Shown piece after piece: positions 24,116 to 32,179 of a stretch of DNA of 64,000 nucleotides. The stretch covers positions 25,516-89,515 of the forward strand of contig NZ_JADWYQ010000029.1 of assembly GCF_022414575.1 (NCBI RefSeq), written 5' to 3'. Position numbers and translations under genes: made by a program. Below the pieces are notes generated by a model. It worked only from the letters and a program-made list of their open reading frames with translations, had not been told where the DNA came from and did not search any database. The stretch's first letter is position 1. Every line of letters begins with the position of its first letter. The stretch is from Streptomyces sp. MUM 178J. GTDB lineage: Bacteria; Actinomycetota; Actinomycetes; Streptomycetales; Streptomycetaceae.

Positions 24116-24336
24116 GGGTGCAGCCTGCACGGCCGGGGGCCTGCCGCGCCAGCCGATTCCGCACGGTGGGCAACCGGGCCTCGTCCGGCCCGTCCTCACC
24201 GTCCGCGGCATTCCAGCCGCCGCCGGCGCCGGGCCTCCGCGAGGCGCCCAGTCTCGATCACTCGGGAACGCCATGGACGGAGTACCCTCCCGCCACACGG
24301 ATTCACTCCCGTCCACTTCCCCGGGGCAGAGGCGAC

Positions 24337-25743
24337 ATGAGCAGCACAAACGGCGGCACCGTCAACGGCGGCATATCGTTCTGGTACGCGCAGGAGGGCA
24401 TCCCCGCCCCGCGGGAGCCGCTGCCCGGCGACGCCTCCGCGGACATCTGCATCGTCGGCGGCGGATACACCGGCCTGTGGACGGCGTACTACCTCAAGAA
24501 GGCCGTGCCCTTCCTCAACATCACCGTCCTCGAAGCGGCCTTCTGCGGATACGGAGCCTCCGGCCGCAACGGCGGCTGGCTCTACAACGGCATCGCGGGC
24601 CGCGACCGCTACGCCCGGCTGCACGGCCACGAGGCCGCCGTCCGTCTCCAGCAGGCCATGAACAGCACCGTGAGCGAGGTGGCCGACGTCTGCGCGGCCG
24701 AGGGCATCGACGCCGACATCCACCGGGGCGGGGTGCTGGAGGTCGCATACACCCCCGCCCAGCTGGAACGCCTCAAGACCTTCCACTCCGTGGAGATCGC
24801 CTTCGGTGAGAAGGACCGTCTGCTGCTCGGCGCACGCGAGACCGCGGAACGCGTCCGCGTCACGGGCGCGGTCGCCTCCAGCTGGACCCCGCACGGGGCC
24901 CGGCTGCACCCGGTGAAGCTCGTCAAGGGCCTCGCCGCGGCCGTCGAAGCCCTCGGGGTCACCATCCACGAGTCGACCCCGGTCACCGAGATCCGCCCCA
25001 AGCACGCCGTCACCCCGTACGGCACGGTCCGCGCCCCGTACGTCCTGCGCTGCACCGAGGGCTTCACCGCCAACCTCAAGGGCCAGAAGCGGACCTGGCT
25101 CCCCATGAACTCCTCGATGATCGTCACGGAGCCGCTCCCCCGCACCGTCTGGGACGCCATCGGCTGGGACGGCCGCGAGACCCTCGGCGACATGGCCCAC
25201 GCCTATATGTACGCCCAGCGCACCGCCGACGACCGCATCGCCCTCGGCGGCCGGGGCGTCCCGTACCGCTTCGGCTCGCGCACCGACAACGACGGCCGCA
25301 CCCAGCCCGCCACGGTCGACGCCCTGCGGGACATCCTGGTCCGCTTCTTCCCCACCACGGCGGGCGTCCGCATCGACCACGCCTGGTCGGGCGTCCTCGG
25401 CGTCCCCCGCGACTGGTGCGCCACGGCCACCCTGGACCGCTCCACCGGCCTCGGCTGGGCCGGCGGCTACGTCGGCTCCGGCGTCGCCACCGCCAACCTC
25501 GCGGCCCGCACCCTGCGCGACCTGATCCAGCAGGACTCCGGCCAGTCCGGCCCCACGGACCTCACGGCCCTCCCCTGGGTCAACCACAAGGTCCGCAAAT
25601 GGGAGCCGGAGCCGCTGCGCTGGCTGGGCGTCCACACCCTGTACGCGGCCTACCGCAACGCGGATCACCGGGAGTCCACGACCCACACCGCGACGACCCA
25701 CCCCCTGGCGCGGACAGCCGACCGGCTGTCGGGCCGCCGCTGA
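24337..25743 (+). CDS. FAD-dependent oxidoreductase, DAO/PuuB-like (468 aa)
   Basis: Flavoprotein of the glycine/D-amino-acid oxidase superfamily. The dinucleotide motif is CIVGGGYTGLWTAYYLKK, preceded by SFWYAQ, and ASGRNGGWLYNG is the second FAD contact typical of gamma-glutamylputrescine oxidase and relatives. The C-terminal FAD region is GLGWAGGYVGSGVATANLAA. The start is ATG 24337, preceded by cagagg. It probably oxidises an amine or amino acid. It is divergent from an SSAT-like acetyltransferase. The exact substrate is not visible. Confidence 0.85.
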   Translation: MSSTNGGTVNGGISFWYAQEGIPAPREPLPGDASADICIVGGGYTGLWTAYYLKKAVPFLNITVLEAAFCGYGASGRNGGWLYNGIAGRDRYARLHGHEAAVRLQQAMNSTVSEVADVCAAEGIDADIHRGGVLEVAYTPAQLERLKTFHSVEIAFGEKDRLLLGARETAERVRVTGAVASSWTPHGARLHPVKLVKGLAAAVEALGVTIHESTPVTEIRPKHAVTPYGTVRAPYVLRCTEGFTANLKGQKRTWLPMNSSMIVTEPLPRTVWDAIGWDGRETLGDMAHAYMYAQRTADDRIALGGRGVPYRFGSRTDNDGRTQPATVDALRDILVRFFPTTAGVRIDHAWSGVLGVPRDWCATATLDRSTGLGWAGGYVGSGVATANLAARTLRDLIQQDSGQSGPTDLTALPWVNHKVRKWEPEPLRWLGVHTLYAAYRNADHRESTTHTATTHPLARTADRLSGRR

Positions 25744-25846
25744 CCGACACCGGCCACTCCGGCTCCTACGACTTCCAGCGGCTGCTGGGGGCATGGCTCG
25801 CCCTCGCAGGCACGTGGGGGCTCACGGCAAACCTGTGGCGTCTGCT

Positions 25847-26143
25847 ATGAGCAGGCGCACGCTTGCGGTCTCCGCCGCCTACGTAGCCTTCGGATGCGTC
25901 TTCGTCGCCTTCATGCACCGGCATGCTCCGGGCAACACCACGCTCGCGGTCCTGATCTGGTTCTGGCCCGCTGTGCTGGTGCCCCTCAGGAACCAGCGCC
26001 GCCCCCGTCGGCATGAGTGCGGCGGCCGCGCGGCCCTCGTCCGTCAGCGCGCCGAAGCCGCCGCCCGCGGGGACCGCTCCAAGGTCACGGAGTGCAACGT
26101 CGAGATCAGGAAGCACGCCGACCACCCGGAGGTCACCGAATAG
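25847..26143 (+). CDS. small membrane protein, function unknown (98 aa)
   Basis: Two hydrophobic segments near the N-terminus (TLAVSAAYVAFGCVFVAFMH and TTLAVLIWFWPAVLVPL) followed by a basic and charged C-terminal tail, so a two-helix membrane protein with a cytoplasmic tail. The start is uncertain: ATG 25847 has no good ribosome site, an in-frame GTG lies at 25835, and a longer frame begins at 25793. It follows the FAD oxidoreductase on the same strand by about 100 bp. No family recognised. Confidence 0.55.
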   Translation: MSRRTLAVSAAYVAFGCVFVAFMHRHAPGNTTLAVLIWFWPAVLVPLRNQRRPRRHECGGRAALVRQRAEAAARGDRSKVTECNVEIRKHADHPEVTE

Positions 26144-26210
26144 GCCTCGACCTCGCAGGCATGCGGGGGGCTACCCCCGGGGGGCCGGTTTCCGATCGAT
26201 AGACTCTATG

Positions 26211-26230
26211 AATTGCAAAATTCTGCAATT
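26211..26230. promoter_or_regulatory. AT-rich palindrome, likely ArsR operator
   Basis: AATTGCA-N6-TGCAATT is a perfect 7+7 palindrome, strikingly AT-rich for this genome, 78 bp upstream of the first ArsR gene. The size and symmetry suit an ArsR-family dimer, so autoregulation of the arsR-sulP operon is likely. Confidence 0.65.
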
Positions 26231-26307
26231 GCTTACATGCTGGGTTCGCCGTGCCCGCAGGTAGCCGCGGGCACGGCGTCAGCGTGCGGGTGGAAGGTCA
26301 GGAGTTC

Positions 26308-26649
26308 GTGTCGGTTCCGCTGTACCAGGCCAAGGCCGAGTTCTTCCGGATGCTGGGGCACCCCGTGCGCATCCGCGTGCTGGAGCTGCTCCAGGACGGG
26401 CCGCGGCCGGTGCGCGAGCTGCTCGGGGCGATCGAGGTGGAGCCGTCCAGCCTGTCGCAGCAGCTGGCGGTGTTGCGCCGCTCCGGGATCGTGCGTTCCA
26501 CGCGCGAGGGATCCACGGTGGTCTACGCGCTGGCCGGCGGGGACGTGGCCGACCTGATGCGGGCGGCGCGGCGGATCCTGACCGAGATGCTGGCGGGACG
26601 GCATGAGCTCCTTGCCGAGCTGCGGGAATCCGAGGTCGCCGCACCATGA
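26308..26649 (+). CDS. ArsR-family HTH regulator, SulP-associated (113 aa)
   Basis: Winged-helix repressor: YQAKAEFFRMLGHPVRIRVLELL, the recognition helix in EPSSLSQQLAVLRRSGIV and the wing TREGSTVVYALAG. It has no cysteines in the metal-sensing positions, so it does not sense arsenic in the classical way. I start at GTG 26308 because it then aligns residue by residue with the paralogue at 29016 (M-S-x-PLYQ); a longer reading from 26251 is possible. Its last codon overlaps the sulP start (ATGA), so the two genes are translationally coupled. Confidence 0.85.
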   Translation: MSVPLYQAKAEFFRMLGHPVRIRVLELLQDGPRPVRELLGAIEVEPSSLSQQLAVLRRSGIVRSTREGSTVVYALAGGDVADLMRAARRILTEMLAGRHELLAELRESEVAAP

Positions 26650-28394
26650 GTTCCGCAATCAGCCGGGCGTGGAGGCCGGTGCGCTCCCTGCTGCCCGTCC
26701 GCGCCGACCTCCAGGCCATGGCCCGCAGTCCCCGGCGGGATCTCCTGGCCGGTCTCACCGTGGCGGTCGTCGCACTGCCGCTCGCACTGGGCTTCGGCGT
26801 CTCCTCCGGCCTCGGCGCCGAGGCCGGCCTGGCCACCGCGGTCGTGGCGGGCGCCTTGGCGGCGATCTTCGGGGGCTCGAACCTGCAGGTCTCCGGGCCG
26901 ACCGGGGCGATGACGGTCGTCCTGGTCCCGATCGTCGCCCAGTACGGCCCCGGCGGTGTGCTCACGGTGGGGCTGATCGCCGGCGTGCTGCTGATGGCGC
27001 TCGCGCTGCTGCGGGCGGGCAAGTACATGCGGTACGTGCCCGCGCCGGTGGTGGAGGGCTTCACCCTCGGCATCGCCTGTGTGATCGGCCTGCAGCAGGT
27101 CCCGAACGCTCTCGGGGTGCCCGCGCCGGAGGGGGAGCGCGTCCTCCTCGTCGCCTGGCACGCCCTGACGGATTTCGCGGGGACGCCGAACTGGACCGCC
27201 CTCGCCCTGGCCGCGGGCGTCGCCGCGGTCATGCTGCTGGGGGCGCGATGGCGGCCCACGGTGCCGTTCTCGATCCTTGCGGTGATCGCCGCCACCGCCG
27301 CGGCGCAGCTCTTCCACCTGGACGCGGCGGCCCCCATCGGGGACCTCCCGTCCGGGCTGCCCGCGCCCTCCCTGGCGTTCCTCGACCCGGGCGCTCTGTC
27401 CTCGCTGCTCGCCCCGGCAGTGGCGGTGGCCGCCCTCGCGGCCCTGGAGTCGCTGCTGTCCGCCACTGTGGCGGACGGGATGACCGTGGGCCAGCAGCAC
27501 GACCCGGACCGGGAGCTGTTCGGACAGGGCGTGGCCAATCTGGCCGCTCCCCTGTTCGGCGGCGTCCCCGCGACGGCAGCGATCGCGCGGACCGCGGTCA
27601 ACGTCCGCACGGGCGCCGGCTCACGACTCGCCGCGCTGACGCACGCGGCCGTACTGGCGCTGATCGTCTTCGCCGCCGCGCCCCTGGTCTCCAGAATCCC
27701 GCTGGCCGCGTTGGCCGGCGTGCTGCTGGCGACGGCTGTCCGCATGGTGGAGGTCGGCTCGCTGAGGGCCATGGCCAAGGCCACCCGCTCGGACGCACTG
27801 GTCCTCGTCCTGACGGCCGTCGCGACCCTCGCGCTGGACCTGGTGTACGCGGTGATCCTCGGCTTGCTGACGGCCGGAGCCCTGGCACTGCGCGCCGCGG
27901 CCGGGCAGGCCCGCCTGGACCAGGTGGACTTCCTGCCGGAACTGCCCGGCGAGCACAGCGAGGAGGAGCGGCGGCTGCTGGCCGAGCACATCGTCGCGTA
28001 CCGCATCGACGGGCCGATGTTCTTCGCCGCGGCCCACCGCTTCCTGCTGGAGCTGTCCGAAGTCGCCGACGTACGCGTGGTGATCCTGCGGATGTCCCGG
28101 GTGTCGACGATCGACGCCACCGGCGCCCTGGTGCTCAAGGACGCCGTGGAGAAGCTCAACCGGCGCGGAATCGTCGTGATGACGTCCGGCATCCGGGAAG
28201 GGCAGCGGCAGGTGCTCGACTCCACCGGCACTCTCGATCTGCTGGGACGGGAGGGCCGTGAGTTCACCGATACGCCGGCGGCCATCGAAGGAGCCCGCGC
28301 CTATCTGAAGGGTGCCGGTGTCCTGCCCGTCCCGTCCCCCCGGAAGCCACCCGCTCACAAGCCGTCCGGCGTCGGCGAGGAAGCAGCCCGATGA
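26646..28394 (+). CDS. SulP-family anion transporter with STAS domain (582 aa)
   Basis: Secondary anion transporter of the SLC26/SulP family (sulfate, bicarbonate or similar anion, with Na+ or H+). The membrane domain (about 25-430) begins with RRDLLAGLTVAVVALPLALGFG and carries the family motif NLQVSGPTGAMTVVLVP and ATAAIARTAVNVRTGAGSRLA. A C-terminal STAS domain (about 450-550) has RMSRVSTIDATGALVLKD. Overlap with arsR (ATGA) and with the next small gene (ATGA again) makes a tight operon. The absence of sulfate-assimilation genes nearby and the ArsR partner fit bicarbonate as well as sulfate. Confidence 0.9.
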   Translation: MSSAISRAWRPVRSLLPVRADLQAMARSPRRDLLAGLTVAVVALPLALGFGVSSGLGAEAGLATAVVAGALAAIFGGSNLQVSGPTGAMTVVLVPIVAQYGPGGVLTVGLIAGVLLMALALLRAGKYMRYVPAPVVEGFTLGIACVIGLQQVPNALGVPAPEGERVLLVAWHALTDFAGTPNWTALALAAGVAAVMLLGARWRPTVPFSILAVIAATAAAQLFHLDAAAPIGDLPSGLPAPSLAFLDPGALSSLLAPAVAVAALAALESLLSATVADGMTVGQQHDPDRELFGQGVANLAAPLFGGVPATAAIARTAVNVRTGAGSRLAALTHAAVLALIVFAAAPLVSRIPLAALAGVLLATAVRMVEVGSLRAMAKATRSDALVLVLTAVATLALDLVYAVILGLLTAGALALRAAAGQARLDQVDFLPELPGEHSEEERRLLAEHIVAYRIDGPMFFAAAHRFLLELSEVADVRVVILRMSRVSTIDATGALVLKDAVEKLNRRGIVVMTSGIREGQRQVLDSTGTLDLLGREGREFTDTPAAIEGARAYLKGAGVLPVPSPRKPPAHKPSGVGEEAAR

Positions 28395-28648
28395 GCACCG
28401 CTCCTGCTCCCGACCGCCGCATCGAGGTCACCGGGGCCGAAGCCCAGTGGCCGCTGCAAGACGCGCGCACGGGGCGGCTCATGTGTCCGAGGCGCGAGGC
28501 CCCCGCCGTCCGCCCTGTGGCAGGAGCGGCGGAACGCCCGTCGCCCGCGCCGACCGACCCCGCGCCGACCGACCCCGCGCCGACCGACCCCGCGCCGACC
28601 GATCCCGCGCCGACCCCGGCGCACCGCCGCAAAGGAGAAAGCAGTTGA
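28391..28648 (+). CDS. small low-complexity protein downstream of sulP (85 aa)
   Basis: Starts with ATG overlapping the sulP stop (ATGA) and ends with TGA overlapping the TTG of the PhnA-like gene, so it is locked into the operon by overlaps at both ends. The first ~45 residues are ordinary (IEVTGAEAQWPLQDARTGRL), the rest is a PAPTD repeat encoded by four 15-bp copies of cgcgccgaccgaccc (28546-28605). No family recognised. It may be a real coupling peptide or merely an open frame; the double overlap favours translation. Confidence 0.5.
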   Translation: MSTAPAPDRRIEVTGAEAQWPLQDARTGRLMCPRREAPAVRPVAGAAERPSPAPTDPAPTDPAPTDPAPTDPAPTPAHRRKGESS

Positions 28649-28866
28649 ACGACGTGATCACCAAGGACAGCAACGGCAACGCGCTGCAGGACGGCGACTC
28701 CGTGACCCTGATCAAGGACCTGAAGGTCAAGGGCACCTCCGAAACCCTCAAGCGCGGCACTCTGGTGAAGAACATCCGCCTCACCGGCCGCCCTGACGAG
28801 GTCGAATGCAACACCAAGAAGGTCAAGGGCCTGGTCCTCAAGACCCAGTTCCTGAAGAAGGCGTAA
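28645..28866 (+). CDS. PhnA-domain (YjdM-like) small protein (73 aa)
   Basis: C-terminal PhnA domain, an SH3-like small barrel: VITKDSNGNALQDGDSVTLI, LKVKGTSETLKRGTLVKNIRL and KVKGLVLKTQFLKK match the family closely. The N-terminal zinc ribbon of full-length YjdM/PhnA is absent. The start is TTG at 28645, with AAAGGAG 7 nt upstream; the next candidate, GTG 28654, is too far from it. Despite the name, PhnA is not required for phosphonate breakdown; its role is unknown. It is the last gene of the arsR-sulP group. Confidence 0.85.
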   Translation: MNDVITKDSNGNALQDGDSVTLIKDLKVKGTSETLKRGTLVKNIRLTGRPDEVECNTKKVKGLVLKTQFLKKA

Positions 28867-29015
28867 CGCGGGAGCGGGGGCAGTGCCGTCAGCCGCGCGC
28901 GCGGGAGCGAGGATGGCCCCATGGCGATGATTCCTGGGCGGACGCGGTGCATGGAGCACTGGCGGGGACGGACTCCACGGCGTTCGGGGCACGGGTGGGC
29001 TGAGAGGCGGTCCCG

Positions 29016-29381
29016 GTGAGCGCGCCGCTGTACCAGCTCAAGGCGGAGTTCTTCAAGACACTGGGGCATCCGGTCCGCATCCGGGTGCTGGAACTGCTGA
29101 GCGAACGTGAGCACGCGGTCGCCGAGCTCCTGCCTGAGGTGGGCGTCGAGCCCGCCCATCTGTCCCAGCAGCTGGCCGTGCTCCGGCGAGCCAACCTCGT
29201 GGTCACCCGCAAGGAGGGCTCGAACGTCTACTACTCGCTGACCAGCCCCCAGGTGGCGGAGCTGCTGAGGGTGGCCCGCAGCATCCTGTCCGGGGTGCTC
29301 GCGGGCCAGGCCGAGCTGCTGGCGGACCTGCGCGCCGCAGAGCCGCGGTCGCCCCGGCCCGAGCGGCGCAAGCCGTCCTAG
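29016..29381 (+). CDS. second ArsR-family HTH regulator (121 aa)
   Basis: Paralogue of the regulator at 26308: YQLKAEFFKTLGHPVRIRVLELL, EPAHLSQQLAVLRRANLVV and TRKEGSNVYYSL align closely, again without metal-binding cysteines. The start is GTG 29016. It lies 149 bp after the PhnA-like gene on the same strand, and I see no palindrome like the one at 26211 in its upstream region. It may control the same transporter operon. Confidence 0.85.
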   Translation: MSAPLYQLKAEFFKTLGHPVRIRVLELLSEREHAVAELLPEVGVEPAHLSQQLAVLRRANLVVTRKEGSNVYYSLTSPQVAELLRVARSILSGVLAGQAELLADLRAAEPRSPRPERRKPS

Positions 29382-29456
29382 CCCTCTCCCGGAGCGCCTC
29401 CCGCAGTCGCCTCCCGAATCGCCTGGAACGACATCACCCTCCGCCGTCCCGGCGGG

Positions 29457-30863
29457 TCAGCAGCCGCCGCCCGAGGAGGCCGGGGCGCCGACGCCGATCG
29501 TAAGGGTGGCGGGACCGGCCGCCGGGGCGGAGCAGCAGCCTCCGCCGCCGGAGGACTGGTCGGCTTCGGGCGCGTCGAACAGGCCTGCGCCGCCGCACAC
29601 CCCGGTCTCGGGCAGGGTGAGTTCGACACGGTCGGCTGCCTCAAGGTCGCCGGCGATGGCGGCGGCGACGGAGCGGACCTGCTCGTAGCCGGTCATGGCG
29701 AGGAAGGTCGGGGCGCGGCCGTAGGACTTCATGCCGACGAGGTAGACGCCCGGCTCGGGGTGGGCGAGCTCGCGGTGGCCGTGAGGGTAGACCGTGCCGC
29801 AGGAGTGCTGGTTGGGGTCGATGAGCGGGGCGAGGGCGACGGGGGCCTGGAGGCGCTCGTCGAGCCCGAGGCGCATCTCGGACAGGAACGACAGGTCCGG
29901 GCGGAAGCCGGTCAGCACGATCACCTCGTCCACCGGGTCGAGCCGGCGGCCGTCTTCGCCGACGAGGATCAGCCGGCCGTCGCCGCTGCGCTCGACCGCC
30001 TCGGTGCGGAAGCCGGTGACCGCGTCCGCGTACCCCTCGTCGACGGCGGCCTTCGCGGCCAGGCCGAGGGCGCCGCGCGCGGGAAGCTGGTCGGCTTCGC
30101 CGCCGCCGAAGGTGGAGCCGGAGATGCCGCGGCGCAGAATCCACACGGCCCGGGTGCCGTCGCCGTCGCCGTGGCCGTCGCCGTGGCCGTCGCCGTCTTC
30201 GCCGGCCAGGGCGGCGAGGGAGGCCAGGGCGGTGAAGGCGGAGGCCCCGGAGCCGATCACGGCGGTGCGCTTGCCGGCGTACCGGGCCCGTACGGCGGGA
30301 TCCCTCAGATCGGGGACGCGGTAGGCGATGCGGTCGGCGGCCGCCTTCTCGCCGAGGGCAAGCAGGCCGCCGGCGCCGGCGGGGCTGGGGATGGTCCAGG
30401 TGCCCGAGGCGTCGATCACGGCGCGGGCGAACAGACGCTCCTCGCGGCCGTCGGCATGGGCGACATGGACGACGAAGGGCTGGTTCTCACGGTCGGCGTC
30501 CACGACGCGGTCGCGCCCGGCACGGGAGACGCCGGTGACGACCGCGCCATAGCGGACCCTGCCGCCGAGGAGGTCGGCCAGCGGCTGGAGGTACCGCTCG
30601 GCCCAGTCGCCGCCGGACGGGTACGCCGCGGCGTCGGGCCTGACCCAGCCGGTGGGGGCCAGGAGCTTCTCGGCCACGGGATCGATGACCTCGCCCCAGG
30701 CGGAGAACAGGCGTACATGCGACCACTCGCGCACCGCCGCTCCGGCGGCCGACCCGGCCTCCAGCACCAGGGGCTCGATGCCGCGGTCGATCAGATGGGC
30801 GGCGGCGGCCAGGCCGACAGGGCCGGCGCCGATGACCACGACGGGCGGATTCTGCTTGTCCAT
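29457..30863 (-). CDS. arsO: ArsO-like flavin-binding monooxygenase (468 aa)
   Basis: NAD(P)/FAD-binding oxidoreductase resembling the ArsO protein of actinobacterial arsenic clusters. The FAD motif is VVVIGAGPVGLAAAAHLIDRG at the N-terminus, with NADPH motif GKRTAVIGSGASAFTALAS near residue 205. The C-terminus is unusual, with clustered cysteines (GVCGGAGLFD, GGGGCCSAP and a final SGGGC), as in ArsO. A His/Gly/Asp repeat (GDGHGDGHGDGDG) interrupts the NADPH domain. It diverges from a true arsenic-type arsR at 30999. ArsO function is not settled; a role in arsenical resistance is inferred from association. Confidence 0.8.
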   Translation of the reverse strand: MDKQNPPVVVIGAGPVGLAAAAHLIDRGIEPLVLEAGSAAGAAVREWSHVRLFSAWGEVIDPVAEKLLAPTGWVRPDAAAYPSGGDWAERYLQPLADLLGGRVRYGAVVTGVSRAGRDRVVDADRENQPFVVHVAHADGREERLFARAVIDASGTWTIPSPAGAGGLLALGEKAAADRIAYRVPDLRDPAVRARYAGKRTAVIGSGASAFTALASLAALAGEDGDGHGDGHGDGDGTRAVWILRRGISGSTFGGGEADQLPARGALGLAAKAAVDEGYADAVTGFRTEAVERSGDGRLILVGEDGRRLDPVDEVIVLTGFRPDLSFLSEMRLGLDERLQAPVALAPLIDPNQHSCGTVYPHGHRELAHPEPGVYLVGMKSYGRAPTFLAMTGYEQVRSVAAAIAGDLEAADRVELTLPETGVCGGAGLFDAPEADQSSGGGGCCSAPAAGPATLTIGVGAPASSGGGC

Positions 30864-30889
30864 GTGGGGCTGCTCCTCGGTTCCCGCTG

Positions 30890-30990
30890 GATACTGATTC
30901 GATATCTATCGATATCTCAAGGTGTCGCCAGCATGGCACCTGATTCGACGAGCGTCAAGATAGACACTCATCGAATCGACATGTGTCAAC
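30890..30990. promoter_or_regulatory. divergent arsO/arsR operator region
   Basis: AT-rich 135-bp gap with symmetric elements: gatatctatcgatatc at 30901-30916 and a looser inverted pair attcgacga (30943-30951) against tcatcgaat (30969-30977). These are likely ArsR operators overlapping the two promoters. Confidence 0.5.
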
Positions 30991-30998
30991 ATAGATGC

Positions 30999-31364
30999 AT
31001 GTCGAACACCGAGGCGCTGCCCCTGATCACACCGGAGGCCCCCGAGACCGCAGCCCCCTGCTGCCCGCCGCTGACCGAACGCCCCATGAGCCCCGAGGAG
31101 GCCGAGACGGCCGCGCGGATGTTCAAGGCGCTGGGCGACCCGGTGCGGCTGCGGCTGTTCTCCGCCGTGGCCTCGCACGACGGCGGCGAGGCATGCGTAT
31201 GCGACATCTCCGACGTCGGCGTCTCACAGCCGACGGTCTCCCACCACCTGAAGAAGCTCAAGGAGGCCGGCCTCCTGACCTCCGAGAGGCGCGGCACCTG
31301 GGTCTACTACCGGGTCGAGCCGGCAGTGCTGGCCGCCATGGGGCAGCTGCTCGGGACGCGCTGA
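30999..31364 (+). CDS. arsR: arsenic-type ArsR repressor (121 aa)
   Basis: Winged-helix metalloregulator with the arsenic-site signature ACVCDISDVGVSQPTVSHHLKKLK (cited in part: ACVCDIS and SQPTVSHHLKKLK), plus an additional N-terminal Cys pair at PCCPP. It should dissociate from DNA on binding arsenite or antimonite. I start at ATG 30999 (MSNTEALPL); an in-frame ATG at 30981 adds six residues, and neither has a clear ribosome site, so a leaderless transcript is possible. It is divergent from arsO. No arsenite permease or arsenate reductase gene is adjacent. Confidence 0.85.
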   Translation: MSNTEALPLITPEAPETAAPCCPPLTERPMSPEEAETAARMFKALGDPVRLRLFSAVASHDGGEACVCDISDVGVSQPTVSHHLKKLKEAGLLTSERRGTWVYYRVEPAVLAAMGQLLGTR

Positions 31365-31410
31365 GTCCGCCCCGTCCACCCGGTGCCCGACGCCGCGGCG
31401 CAGCGGGCGC

Positions 31411-31935
31411 CTACCGGCGGTACAGGATGTGGGCACGCGTCAGGTCGGCAGGCCCGTCCTGGCCGAGGCTGAAGAAGTACTCCAGCTGCCATGCCCGGGT
31501 GCTGCGGGCCTGCCGGCTGGTCGTGGTCGCCCACGGCGGATAGACGCGGAATCCGCGCTTCCCGCCGGAGGCGTTGCGGGAGACGATGCCGCGCTCGCAC
31601 AACACCTCGCGCGGGAACACGAACTGCCCAAAGCCGCCGTCGTCGCGGCTGCTGATGACGAAGAGGTCCACCCCGTCGTCGGCGTCGAAAGGCCGGATCG
31701 GCCCCTCCTCGGACCGCTGCCACACGGTGACGAACTGGCCCGCCTTCGTCGGAGTGGTCTTGGCCGCGCGGAACCGAACCGAGCGGCCGTCGAGTGTGAA
31801 CGCGCAAGCCGCGTACTCGGCGCTTTCCGGTTCGGGCAGCGGCAGCGAGCAGGCGAAACCGCTCGGGTCGTACACCAACGCCTTCGCCGCCAGCAGGTCG
31901 TCATGAAGCCCCGTCCACGGCGGATTCGTCACCAT
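31411..31935 (-). CDS. MepB-family protein (174 aa)
   Basis: The whole protein matches the MepB family, named after the third gene of the staphylococcal mepRAB locus. Family features include ESAEYAACAFTLDGRSVRFRAAKTTPTK, GQFVTVWQRSEEGPIRPFD, DLFVISSRDDGGFGQFVFPREVL and GKRGFRVYPPW (given in pieces). No signal or membrane segment. The function of MepB is unknown, and no multidrug pump is adjacent here. I start at ATG 31935. Convergent with arsR. Confidence 0.8.
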   Translation of the reverse strand: MVTNPPWTGLHDDLLAAKALVYDPSGFACSLPLPEPESAEYAACAFTLDGRSVRFRAAKTTPTKAGQFVTVWQRSEEGPIRPFDADDGVDLFVISSRDDGGFGQFVFPREVLCERGIVSRNASGGKRGFRVYPPWATTTSRQARSTRAWQLEYFFSLGQDGPADLTRAHILYRR

Positions 31936-32126
31936 GCCGTCATCCTGCCACCACGCCCGCGCACACTGCTCCGGCACTCGAAGGGCATGAGAAAAGCGCG
32001 ATGCCCGGCCGGACAGGCCTTGGCCCCCGCTCCACCCTCTCCTCAGCTGCACGACGGCCATCCGTCGGGAAACGTTCGCACTCCCGCCGCCAACTCCGAC
32101 CACGCATGGGCAAGCATTTATGCCCT

Positions 32127-32166
32127 GACGCCCGGCGAGTGTTCAAGACGCCCGGCGAGTGTTCAA
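32127..32166. repeat. 20-bp perfect tandem repeat upstream of pstS-like gene
   Basis: gacgcccggcgagtgttcaa occurs twice back to back (32127-32146, 32147-32166), ending 13 bp before the PstS-like start. The 20-bp period does not fit the 11-bp period of a PHO box. Confidence 0.9.
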
Positions 32167-32179
32167 AGGGGGCCAAGGG

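Noticed and set aside
32127..32166. PHO box before the PstS-like gene
   Set aside because: The repeat period is 20 bp, not 11, and the units lack the gttcacc core.
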